DNA of 64,000 nucleotides from Crystallibacter permensis (GTDB taxonomy: Bacteria > Actinomycetota > Actinomycetes > Actinomycetales > Micrococcaceae), in assembly GCF_025960875.1 (NCBI RefSeq), contig NZ_JAODLR010000008.1:111787-175786 (forward strand), given 5' to 3'. Positions 47,308 to 56,433 of this stretch are shown here, one piece after another. Below the pieces are notes generated by a model. The model was not told the origin of the DNA and searched no databases. It saw only the letters and a list, made by a program, of their open reading frames with translations. Positions within the stretch are counted from its first letter, which is position 1; the number at the start of each line of letters is the position of its first letter. The translations under genes and the position numbers were made by a program.

Positions 47308-48114
47308 TTAGGGGCCGCTCTCCTGGCGGCCGTCGCTACCGGGCCAGTAATAGCTGTCGGGCAGCGTTCGGGCACCGAATATTGCTTGTCCGACACGCAC
47401 GACGGTGGCGCCTTCCTCGATCGCGGTTTCGTAGTCTCCGGACATGCCCATCGACAGCTCAGCGGGTCCGACAAAGTCGGGGTTTTCCCCGCGTGCCCGG
47501 TCCCGGAGGGTGCGCAGTAACGCGAAGCAGGCACGCACGTCGTCAGTATCTGAGCTAAACGTTGCCAGTGTCATGAGTCCGCGCACGCGCACCGCCGTGT
47601 ACCGCGGCAGCTGGGCGAGGAATCCGGGCAGCTCCTGCGGCGGTATCCCGTACTTGGAATCCTCGGCAGAGGTGTTCACCTGCACAAACACATCGAGACC
47701 ACGGCCGGCAGATTGCAGACGCCGGTCAAGGGCTTCGGCGACGCGTAAGCTGTCGAGCGCTTGGAATTCACCGGCGAACTCGGCGACGTCCTTTGCCTTG
47801 TTGGTCTGCAGATGCCCTATCACTGACCAGGACACGTCAAGCCCGGCGAGGTTGCCGTGCTTGCGCTTGGCCTCCTGCACCTTGTTCTCTCCGAATGTGC
47901 GGCATCCGGCCTGCACCGCGAGGCGGATACGGTCCTCGGGGACCGTCTTACTCACCGGCAACAACCGCACCTCGGACGCGCTGCGTCCGGCGCGTGCGGC
48001 CGCAGCGGCAATTCGCGAACGGACGGTCGCGATGTTGCGCACGAAATCGGCAGTACTGTCCGCTGACGGGTACTGCGACTCGCCAGCAGCCGCTGCCCTA
48101 CCAGCAGTCGTCAT
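47308..48114 (-). CDS. yggS: YggS-family PLP-binding protein
   Basis: 268 residues. PLP lysine K56 in LLPVSKTVPED, followed by FGENKVQEA and IGHLQTNKAK. The C-terminal SMGMSGDYETAI and VRVGQAIFGAR bind the phosphate. The protein keeps PLP homeostasis and has no known catalytic activity. An N-terminal 20-residue extension precedes the fold. The gene is divergent from narG (300-base gap). Confidence 0.92.
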   Translation of the reverse strand: MTTAGRAAAAGESQYPSADSTADFVRNIATVRSRIAAAAARAGRSASEVRLLPVSKTVPEDRIRLAVQAGCRTFGENKVQEAKRKHGNLAGLDVSWSVIGHLQTNKAKDVAEFAGEFQALDSLRVAEALDRRLQSAGRGLDVFVQVNTSAEDSKYGIPPQELPGFLAQLPRYTAVRVRGLMTLATFSSDTDDVRACFALLRTLRDRARGENPDFVGPAELSMGMSGDYETAIEEGATVVRVGQAIFGARTLPDSYYWPGSDGRQESGP

Positions 48115-48414
48115 AGCCCAGACCTTATCAAGGCTTTATGCCGATGCGGTCAGTACCATCCGTCGGCGAAGAGGGAACCCCCAAGACTCTGGCCCAGACA
48201 CTGGCCAGCCCGAGCCCTCTCAGGAGAGGTAGCGCAGCCAGCAACGGCTGCTCAGGCGTTGCAGGTGGGGACCCTGGACCCATTGTCAGGTACCTCCGAC
48301 GTTGTTAGCGTGAGCAGAGACTGCACTCGCTTCCCTTGTGGCGAACGTGGGGTCCGGAACTTCGTTTCAGATTCACATTGGTCCTCCAATGAAACCGAGC
48401 GCGAAAGGACCACC
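48115..48414. promoter_or_regulatory. yggS-narG divergent promoter region
   Basis: 300 bases. A predicted promoter for narG has -35 TTGTCA at 48283-48288, 17-base spacer, -10 TAGCGT at 48306-48311. Near the start codon lies a palindrome at 48376-48391 (CATTGG-TCCT-CCAATG). The AAAGGA ribosome site precedes the narG ATG at 48415. The rest holds no ORF I would defend. Confidence 0.45.
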
Positions 48415-51400
48415 ATGAGTACTACCATGAACAGCGGGTTGACAGATGCGTTGATCAAAACCCGTAGGTTCTTCACCAAAAAACAACAGGTCTCTCCCGA
48501 TGGCCGTACCCTGCTCAAGACGGGCGGACGTTCAGGGGATTCCTTCTATCGGGATCGCTGGAGCCACGACAAAGTAGTCAGGTCGACTCACGGAGTGAAC
48601 TGCACTGGCTCGTGTTCATGGAACGTCTACGTCAAAGACGGCATCATTACCTGGGAGACCCAAGCGGTCGATTACCCTACGGCAGGTCCTGATAAGCCCG
48701 AATATGAGCCGCGGGGATGTCCGCGCGGTGCCTCCTTCTCGTGGTACACCTACTCGCCGACCCGCACCCGGTATCCATACATCCGAGGCGTCCTGCTCGA
48801 GATGTACCGCGAAGCCAAGGCACGGTTGAAAGATCCGGTGCTTGCCTGGGCTGACATCACCGAAGACCCTGAGCGGGCTGCGCGATATAAGCGTGCGCGC
48901 GGCAAGGGCGGGCTGGTGCGCGCGAGCTGGGACGAGGCGATTGAGATCGTCGCTGCCGCCCACGTGCACACGATCCGTAAATGGGGTCCGGACCGGGTTG
49001 CGGGTTTCTCGCCGATCCCGGCGATGTCGATGGTTTCCCATGCCTCCGGGGCACGGTTCGTCAACTTGATCGGCGGGTCGATGTTAAGTTTCTACGACTG
49101 GTATGCCGATATGCCGGTAGCTTCACCGCAGATGTTCGGCGACCAAACGGACGTGCCTGAGTCCGGCGACTGGTGGGACGCCAGTTACCTGATGATCTGG
49201 GGCACGAACGTTCCCGTAACCCGGACGCCGGACGCCCATTGGATGATTGAAGCCCGCTACCGCGGCCAGAAAGTAATTGTCGTTTCGCCCGACTTCGCCG
49301 ACAGCACCAAGTTTGCTGACGAGTGGTTACCGGCTGAGCCAGGCACCGACGGCGCGTTGGCGATGGCGATGGGACACGTGATCCTCAAAGAGTTTTACGT
49401 CGACCGCCAGACACCGTACTTCACTGACTATGTCAAGAAATTCACCGATTTGCCGTTCCTTGTCACCCTCGATGAAGCGATAGACACAGCTGGTGAAACC
49501 ACGTTTACCGCGGGTAAATTCCTGACCGCGGGGGACCTCTCTGACGAAATTGTGCCTGAGGAGGAAAATGCCGAATTCAAAACAGTGTTGGTAGACGGGG
49601 CCACTAACCGGCTCGTTGTTCCTCCGGGCACTTTGGGTCACCGGTACGGTGAAACCGGTGAGGGCAAATGGAACCTCGACCTCGGCGACATCGATCCGAC
49701 ACTGTCCCTGTTTGAGACCGCTGACGAAAATGTTCCCGTCGATATGCCGCGCTTCGATGCGGGCCAGGGGAACGTGGGCGTCATCCGGCGCGGCGTACCG
49801 GCACGCCGGGTGGCCGGCAGGCTGGTTACCACAGTGTTCGACCTGATGCTGGCCCAATACGGGGTCGGACGCCCGGGACTGCCCGGGACGTGGCCCAGCG
49901 GCTACGACGATGCGGAGTCGCCCTACACGCCGGCCTGGCAAGCGAACATTACCGGTGTTAGCGCAGAACAGGCCGAGCGCATCGGGCGGGAATTCGCGCA
50001 GAACGCGCAGGATTCGAAAGGCCGTTCCATGATCCTGATGGGGGCAGGTACAAACCACTGGTTCCACTCGGACACCATCTACCGCACGTTCCTGACCATG
50101 ACGACCATTACCGGTTGCCAGGGGGTTAATGGCGGCGGCTGGGCGCACTATGTCGGCCAGGAAAAGGTGCGCCCACTGACCGGGTATACCCAGTTGGCAA
50201 ACGGTCTGGACTGGCTGCGGCCACCGCGCAATATGGTGCAGACCGCATACTGGTATCTGCATACCGACCAATTCCGTTATGACCAGTTCGGAGCGGACAC
50301 GCTCACGGCCCAGACCGGCAAAGGCCAGCTGGCGGGCAAGACCACCGCCGATGTGATCGCCCAATCCGCCAGGCTGGGCTGGATGCCGTCCTACCCGACC
50401 TTTGACCGGAACCCGCTGGTGATCGGCGCCCAGGCACGTGAGGAAGGCAAATCGGCGGCCGATTATGTGGTGGAAGAGTTGAAGGCCAGCCGGCTCAACT
50501 TCGCGGCTGAAGACCCTGACGCGCCGGAGAACTTTCCTCGGGTGCTGTCGCTGTGGCGGTCGAACCTGTTCGGCTCATCGGCTAAAGGCAACGAGTATTT
50601 CTATAATCACCTGCTGGGGACTTCGCATACCGTCAGTGCGAAGGAGACGGTGGAGCGGTTTCGTCCCAAAGAGGTCAAGTGGCATGAGGACGCGCCAATC
50701 GGCAAGCTCGACCTGATGACGACACTCGATTTCCGGATGACGACGTCGACGTTGTTATCCGACATTGTGTTGCCTGCTGCCACCTGGTACGAAAAGCATG
50801 ATCTGTCCACCACGGACATGCACCCCTTCGTCAACTCGTTCAACCCAGCCATCTCACCGCCATGGCAGTCGCGCACCGACTGGGATGCCTGGCAGCAGAT
50901 CTCACGGGTTTTCAGCCAACTGGCTGTGCGCCACCTCGGTAAACAGACCGACGTCGTCGCCGTTCCCCTCACGCACGACACACCTGACGCGATGGCTTCG
51001 CCACACGGCCGGGTGCGGGACTGGAAGTACGGCGATTGTGAGCCGGTACCCGGTGTCACCATGCCCAAGATCGTAGAGGTGGAACGGGACTACACAGCGA
51101 TCGGGGATATGATGCGCGCCGTCGGTCCCCTGATGGACACACTGGGTGCCACCACGAAGGGAATCACCTTCGACCTAGGCGAAGAGATCGCCGCGCTGAA
51201 AGAGATGAATGGTGTCGTCCGGGGCGGCCCTGCTGACGGCCGGCCCGATATCCTCCAGGACAAACAGGCCTGTGAAGTGATCCTGACCTTGTCGGGCACC
51301 ACCAACGGCCGTTTAGCAACAGAGGGCTTCAAGACACTCGAGAAGCGTACCGGCAGACTGCTGCATGACCTTGCCTCCGAGCACGAAGGCAAACGCATCA

Positions 51401-52119
51401 CCTTCGCCGATACGCAGCACGGCCCCGTGCCCGTCATCACGTCACCGGAATGGTCCGGGTCCGAGACAGGTGGGCGGCGGTATTCACCGTTTACCATCAA
51501 CGTGGAGCGGCTGAAACCGTGGCACACACTGACCGGCCGGCAGCACTTCTACCTTGATCACGACTGGATGACCGAACTCGGCGAGGGTTTGCCGACCTTC
51601 CGGCCGCCGTTGGACATGACCGCGCTCTTCGATGAACCCGAAATCGGGGCCACGCCCGGCCATGGCGTTTCGGTGCGTTATCTGACTCCGCATAACAAGT
51701 GGTCGATCCACTCCGAATACCAGGACAATCTGTTCATGCTCTCGTTGTTCCGCGGGGGGCCGGGCATCTGGATGTCGCCACTTGATGCGCAGAAGATCGG
51801 CGTGAGGGACAACGAATGGGTCGAGGCGACCAACCGCAACGGTGTGGTCAACGCCCGGGTGATCGTCTCGCACAGGATGCCCGAGGGAACCGCCTATATG
51901 TACCATGCCCAGGACCGGCTGATTGATATGCCGGTATCCGAGACGACCGGCCAGCGTGGCGGCAACCACAACTCGTTGACCCGCCTAATGATCAAACCCA
52001 CCCACATGATCGGCGGCTATGCGCAGCAGACGTTCGCCTTCAACTACATGGGACCCACCGGTAACCAACGCGACGAGGTCACCGTGATTCGGCGGCGCAG
52101 TCAGGAAGTGACGTACTGA
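48415..52119 (+). CDS. narG: Respiratory nitrate reductase alpha subunit
   Basis: 1234 residues, the NarG length. The FS0 cluster region is HGVNCTGSCSW with H59, C63 and C67, and the Mo-bis-MGD-binding segment SFYDWYADMP contains D228, the Asp that ligates Mo in the family. GCPRGASFSWY follows, typical of NarG. It reduces nitrate to nitrite at the cytoplasmic side of the membrane with electrons from NarH. It has no Tat signal (the N-terminal twin-Arg remnant is degenerate), as expected for this family. AAAGGA precedes ATG 48415. Confidence 0.98.
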   Translation: MSTTMNSGLTDALIKTRRFFTKKQQVSPDGRTLLKTGGRSGDSFYRDRWSHDKVVRSTHGVNCTGSCSWNVYVKDGIITWETQAVDYPTAGPDKPEYEPRGCPRGASFSWYTYSPTRTRYPYIRGVLLEMYREAKARLKDPVLAWADITEDPERAARYKRARGKGGLVRASWDEAIEIVAAAHVHTIRKWGPDRVAGFSPIPAMSMVSHASGARFVNLIGGSMLSFYDWYADMPVASPQMFGDQTDVPESGDWWDASYLMIWGTNVPVTRTPDAHWMIEARYRGQKVIVVSPDFADSTKFADEWLPAEPGTDGALAMAMGHVILKEFYVDRQTPYFTDYVKKFTDLPFLVTLDEAIDTAGETTFTAGKFLTAGDLSDEIVPEEENAEFKTVLVDGATNRLVVPPGTLGHRYGETGEGKWNLDLGDIDPTLSLFETADENVPVDMPRFDAGQGNVGVIRRGVPARRVAGRLVTTVFDLMLAQYGVGRPGLPGTWPSGYDDAESPYTPAWQANITGVSAEQAERIGREFAQNAQDSKGRSMILMGAGTNHWFHSDTIYRTFLTMTTITGCQGVNGGGWAHYVGQEKVRPLTGYTQLANGLDWLRPPRNMVQTAYWYLHTDQFRYDQFGADTLTAQTGKGQLAGKTTADVIAQSARLGWMPSYPTFDRNPLVIGAQAREEGKSAADYVVEELKASRLNFAAEDPDAPENFPRVLSLWRSNLFGSSAKGNEYFYNHLLGTSHTVSAKETVERFRPKEVKWHEDAPIGKLDLMTTLDFRMTTSTLLSDIVLPAATWYEKHDLSTTDMHPFVNSFNPAISPPWQSRTDWDAWQQISRVFSQLAVRHLGKQTDVVAVPLTHDTPDAMASPHGRVRDWKYGDCEPVPGVTMPKIVEVERDYTAIGDMMRAVGPLMDTLGATTKGITFDLGEEIAALKEMNGVVRGGPADGRPDILQDKQACEVILTLSGTTNGRLATEGFKTLEKRTGRLLHDLASEHEGKRITFADTQHGPVPVITSPEWSGSETGGRRYSPFTINVERLKPWHTLTGRQHFYLDHDWMTELGEGLPTFRPPLDMTALFDEPEIGATPGHGVSVRYLTPHNKWSIHSEYQDNLFMLSLFRGGPGIWMSPLDAQKIGVRDNEWVEATNRNGVVNARVIVSHRMPEGTAYMYHAQDRLIDMPVSETTGQRGGNHNSLTRLMIKPTHMIGGYAQQTFAFNYMGPTGNQRDEVTVIRRRSQEVTY

Positions 52120-53747
52120 TGAAAGTCATGGCTCAGATGGCGATGGTCATGAACCTGGACAAATGCATCGGCTGCCATACGTGCTCGGTCACCTGCAAAC
52201 AGGTATGGACGAACAAGTCCGGAGCCGAACATGTCTGGTTCAACAACGTGGAGACCCGGCCAGGGCAGGGATACCCGCGGACCTACGAAGACCAGGACAA
52301 ATGGAAGGGCGGATGGACGCTCAATAAACGCGGCAAACTGAAACTCAAGGCCGGCGGCCGGCTGAAAAACCTGGCCACCATTTTCTCCAACCCGAACCTT
52401 CCGGGCATCAACGATTACTACGAACCATGGACCTACGATTATGAGAACCTGACGACGGCACCGGCGCAGGACCATATGCCGGTAGCACGGCCCAAATCGT
52501 TACTCACCGGTGAGAACACGGAGATCACCTGGTCATCGAACTGGGACGACGACCTCGCCGGATCCGTCGAGCACGGACACAACGACCCGATCCTCAAACA
52601 GGTCGGCGATAAGATCAAATTCGAATATGAGCAAGCCTTCATGTTCTACCTGCCTCGAATTTGCGAACACTGCCTGAACCCCTCCTGTGTCGCCTCGTGT
52701 CCCACCGGAGCGATCTACAAGCGCGAAGAGGACGGCATCGTCCTGGTCGACCAGGACCGCTGCCGCGGTTGGCGACAGTGCGTGACCGGATGCCCCTACA
52801 AGAAGATGTATTTCAACCACAAGACCGGCAAGGTCGAAAAATGCACCTTCTGTTACCCGCGCATTGAAATCGGCCAGCCCACGATCTGCTCCGAGACCTG
52901 CGTGGGCCGGCTGCGCTATCTCGGGTTAATGTTTTACGATCAGGACAGCGTCCTGGAGGCTGCCTCCACCACCGACGAACACGGTCTCTACGAAGCCCAA
53001 CGCGACGTGTTTCTAGACCCGAAGGACCCGGAAGTTATCCGGCAGGCGCGGCTCGCTGATATACCGGAAGACTGGATCGAGGCCGCCCAGCGCTCACCGA
53101 TCTGGTCGCTGATCAACGAATACAAAGTCGCTCTGCCGCTGCACCCCGAATACCGCACGATGCCGATGGTCTGGTATATTCCGCCGCTCTCCCCGGTTGT
53201 GGACGCGGTCAGCGAGACCGGCGAAGACGCCGAGCGCAAGGACAACCTGTTCGCCGCAATCGACCGATTGCGCATCCCGATCGAATACCTTGCCGGATTG
53301 TTTACTGCCGGTGATACGGCACCGGTGGATAAAGTGCTGCGCAAACTCGCCGCTATGCGTTCCTACATGCGCGACATCAACATGGGTTGGGAGACCAACG
53401 AGTCGATCGCCGAGGCAGTCGGAATGACCGGCCAGGAAATCAAAGACATGTACCGTTTGCTCGCCATCGCCAAATACGACGAACGCTACGTCATCCCGCC
53501 GGCCCATTACGAAGATGCCCACAAACTGGAAAACATCGCCACCGAATGTTCCCTGAACGTTGACGGCGGACCGGGAATGGGCGGAATGGACGCATCATTC
53601 GGTGCAGACCCCAACATGGGCGCCGACCCGGGAGTCAGCTCATATAACGGACCTGCAAGGCCCGAAGGGGTGCGGATAAACCTGCTCAACTGGAACGGGC
53701 AGGGCACGCCGGACGGCCTCTTCCCTGATGGAAACGACAAGCCATGA
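52119..53747 (+). CDS. narH: Respiratory nitrate reductase beta subunit
   Basis: 542 residues. Four iron-sulfur centres are visible: CIGCHTCSVTCKQ, CEHCLNPSCVASCP, the Trp-containing CRGWRQCVTGCPY (3Fe-4S position) and CTFCYPRIEIGQPTICSETC. It passes electrons from the NarI heme to NarG. The start ATG overlaps the narG stop (TGATG) and its own end overlaps narJ (ATGA). The C-terminal Gly/Met-rich region is longer than the minimal NarH. Confidence 0.97.
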   Translation: MKVMAQMAMVMNLDKCIGCHTCSVTCKQVWTNKSGAEHVWFNNVETRPGQGYPRTYEDQDKWKGGWTLNKRGKLKLKAGGRLKNLATIFSNPNLPGINDYYEPWTYDYENLTTAPAQDHMPVARPKSLLTGENTEITWSSNWDDDLAGSVEHGHNDPILKQVGDKIKFEYEQAFMFYLPRICEHCLNPSCVASCPTGAIYKREEDGIVLVDQDRCRGWRQCVTGCPYKKMYFNHKTGKVEKCTFCYPRIEIGQPTICSETCVGRLRYLGLMFYDQDSVLEAASTTDEHGLYEAQRDVFLDPKDPEVIRQARLADIPEDWIEAAQRSPIWSLINEYKVALPLHPEYRTMPMVWYIPPLSPVVDAVSETGEDAERKDNLFAAIDRLRIPIEYLAGLFTAGDTAPVDKVLRKLAAMRSYMRDINMGWETNESIAEAVGMTGQEIKDMYRLLAIAKYDERYVIPPAHYEDAHKLENIATECSLNVDGGPGMGGMDASFGADPNMGADPGVSSYNGPARPEGVRINLLNWNGQGTPDGLFPDGNDKP

Positions 53748-54400
53748 CCGCGCGCATACCGACACTCAAATACTCACCGGACCAACTGACGCGGGCATGG
53801 CAATCTGCATCGATGTTGCTGGATTACCCCGATGATGAACTTTTCTCCCGCCTTGACCTGCTGAGCGAGGTATCCGCCTCTCTGCCGGCGAAACTCGGCA
53901 CCGGCTTGCAGGAAACAATCGACCACCTTCGCTGCCAGCCCATTCACGAATCCCAAAGCGACTACGTCGACACGTTCGACACCCGCCGGCGCGGGTGCCT
54001 TTTCTTGACCTATTTTGCCCAGGGCGAGACCAGGAAACGAGGTCTGGCATTACTGCGTATCAAGCAGGTCTATGCCAAGGCCGGCCTGGTATTGACCGAA
54101 GACCAACTTCCCGACCACCTCTGTGTCGTCTTGGAATTCGCGGCCATGACCGATCAAAAAGCCGGCCTGAAAATGATTCTTGACAATCGGGCCGGTCTCG
54201 AACTCCTCCGGCTCCACCTGATTGAAATTAACTCGCCGTGGCGTGGGGCTCTGGAAGCGGTTTGCGCCACCCTGCCGGCGTTGAAAGGCAAAGACCACGA
54301 AGCGGTCCGACAGCTCGCTGCCGATGGTCCTGAAGAAGAGCAAGTAGGCCTTAGCCCCTATGGGATGCCTGATCTATTACCGATGCCCGGAGGCGCATGA
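53744..54400 (+). CDS. narJ: Nitrate reductase molybdenum cofactor assembly chaperone
   Basis: 218 residues of the NarJ/TorD type. YVDTFDTRRRGCLFLTYF is the core segment, and DHLCVVLEFAA another conserved one. NarJ binds apo-NarG and allows cofactor insertion; it is not in the final enzyme. Start and stop overlap with narH and narI (ATGA). Confidence 0.93.
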   Translation: MTARIPTLKYSPDQLTRAWQSASMLLDYPDDELFSRLDLLSEVSASLPAKLGTGLQETIDHLRCQPIHESQSDYVDTFDTRRRGCLFLTYFAQGETRKRGLALLRIKQVYAKAGLVLTEDQLPDHLCVVLEFAAMTDQKAGLKMILDNRAGLELLRLHLIEINSPWRGALEAVCATLPALKGKDHEAVRQLAADGPEEEQVGLSPYGMPDLLPMPGGA

Positions 54401-55143
54401 TGGCTACTGTCCTGGATGTATTTTTGTGGCTGATTTTTCCGTACATCTGCCTCACGATCTTTGTACTCGGCCATATCGTGCGCTACCGGTACGACAAGTT
54501 CGGCTGGACTTCCAGATCGAGCCAGATGTATGAGGACAGCATTCTGCGTTGGGCCAATCCGATGTTCCACTTCGGCATTCTGGCCGTCTTCGTCGGTCAC
54601 GTGATGGGCCTTGGTATTCCTCAAAGCTGGACCGACGCGGTCGGGATTTCGCACGAGGCCTACCACTTTATGGCGATCTCGGTGGGCGCTCTGGCAGGTG
54701 TGTTCACCATCGTTGGCTTGATTGGCCTGCTCTACCGCCGCCGCTTCACCAAATTGGTGCTGGGAGCAACCACCAAAATGGACAAGCTGATGTACCTCAT
54801 GCTCGGCATCGTTATTCTGAGCGGGCTGGTCAACACCGGTTCCGGTGCAGTCGGAGATTACAATTACCGCGAAGGCGTCTCCGTCTGGTTCCGCAGCATC
54901 TTCTACTTCAACCCGCGCCCCGAGTTGATGCCCGATGCCCCGCTCAGCTTCCAGATCCACGCACTGGCTGCCATCGCGCTCTTCGCGCTTTGGCCGTTCA
55001 CCCGCCTGGTCCACGCGTTCACCGCGCCGTTAGGATATTTCTTCCGCCCCTACGTGCTGTACCGCAGCCGCGATGCACATGAGGGCTCGCGAGCACGGCG
55101 GCGCGGCTGGGACAAGGTCGACACCATCCCCCGGCGGCGTTAA
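54397..55143 (+). CDS. narI: Respiratory nitrate reductase gamma subunit (cytochrome b)
   Basis: 248 residues with five predicted membrane helices. Conserved His lie in FHFGILAVFVGHVMG, and RLVHAFTAPLGYFFRPY is the last helix region; together they bind two b hemes. It oxidises menaquinol. The start is ATG 54397 overlapping the narJ stop, or the ATG one codon later at 54400. Its end is followed by a gene-poor region. Confidence 0.95.
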   Translation: MMATVLDVFLWLIFPYICLTIFVLGHIVRYRYDKFGWTSRSSQMYEDSILRWANPMFHFGILAVFVGHVMGLGIPQSWTDAVGISHEAYHFMAISVGALAGVFTIVGLIGLLYRRRFTKLVLGATTKMDKLMYLMLGIVILSGLVNTGSGAVGDYNYREGVSVWFRSIFYFNPRPELMPDAPLSFQIHALAAIALFALWPFTRLVHAFTAPLGYFFRPYVLYRSRDAHEGSRARRRGWDKVDTIPRRR

Positions 55144-56433
55144 TCCCAAAACATCTGGTCAGCGAACCCGTTGGGGAGCATCCAGCGTAGATCAACGCCA
55201 GCGCGGCAGAGCGTTCCAGCAGGGGGAGCCGGAACCTCGTTCCCGCACTGCCAGCCCCTCCTTCGATCCTTGCACTGCCATGTGATGAAAAGCCGGTAAA
55301 GGTGCCCGGACCGATCACCGTAATGGCAGGTATCAAGGCGGACACGCTCCTCTGTGCATAAAACCGGTTTGGCTGACGCCATCAGGGAACAAGGCCGGAT
55401 GTCGGCCTCGTCCGGGTGAGGATCTCTGCCGGAGGAGGAATGCCGCATGCAGGATCGGACGTTATCGTCACTCCCCTTGCAGGGCGGGTAACCATCACAG
55501 ACGGCGCAACCTCTGTCGATGTCGCGGTTTGTTGGCGGCCAATAGAGACTGCCCATAATTGGCCAATGGGACTCTGCCCATTTGTGCCCTCATGGCCATT
55601 TGGGCTGCCCACTGACGGCCAGCTGAAACGCCGTCGATCGAGGATGCAGGGGGCATGGGACCTCGCCGCTCACGCCGCGATTATGAGGCGACAAACCTAG
55701 CTGCTTTCCGTTCATTCGGTCCGCGTCGTGGCCGGACCTCGACTGGCGGACCTGGAAAACAAGGGCAAGGCCGAAAGCCTGCGGCCGGGGCTCCTCCTCG
55801 TCGCAGACAGTTTCAAAGCGCTCTTGACCTCTCTGGACTCATGAAGTTGCCGACCTTCCGTGGGCACCTATCGGTCGCCTCGCATCTGGGAATTCTTCAA
55901 GTGCGGAGTGGCCCACTTGCAGCCACCTCCTGATGGCCGCCGATGGGCGGTTTTTCCTGGCTGCTGACAGAGGTCGGCTCTTCTGCACTGGTCCTCAAGG
56001 ACGAGGAGGTCTCGCTGACCAATCCCGGGGAGGAGCCTGCCGAGGTCATCGTCTCGGCCGGTCCCGCAGACTTTGTCGTCGGGATCCGTCAGTGGTCGGC
56101 CCCCCGAAACTTGATTCACAGGGGGAACATCACGACCGCAGGACAAGTCCGCCGCGTGCCCTTGGGGGCGCTCCCGCTCCCCGGAATGAAGGACCGAGAA
56201 GACGTGCACAAGAAATTTGTTCCTGCCAAGCCTGCTACGGTGCGTCCGCCAATGTGGTCACGGAGATGAAAATGGCTTATCACATCGATTTCATCGGGGC
56301 AGCCGAGTCAGGTAATCCTCCGGACCTGGGCGGTGAAGCTACCCGAGGAGAGTGCGAGGCAGGACTGCACGGTGTTGACCCATCCAAGCAGAACGATGAT
56401 CCAGAACAGGCTGCCGGCGCTGTTGTAGATCCC
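55144..56433. other. Gene-poor region of 1290 bases with repeat remnants and gene fragments
   Basis: No convincing complete gene on either strand. Elements seen are IS21-like terminal repeats (55537-55621), a weak cupin/pirin-like plus-strand fragment near 55943-56110 (LLTEVGSSALVLKDEEVSL and NPGEEPAEVIVSAGP), and a hydrophobic minus-strand fragment near 56310-56430 (SAGSLFWIIVLLGWVNTVQ) that looks like the end of a transporter. It is interpreted as insertion and decay, not coding. Confidence 0.5.
55537..55621. mobile_element. Probable IS21-type terminal repeat remnant
   Basis: On the plus strand GGCCA recurs at 55537, 55561, 55594 and 55617, and CTGCCCA at 55549, 55574 and 55605. Two units are CTGCCCA-N5-GGCCA. 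Such multiple short terminal repeats with TGGCC and GGGCA motifs are typical of IS21-family ends; no transposase gene remains nearby. Confidence 0.4.
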
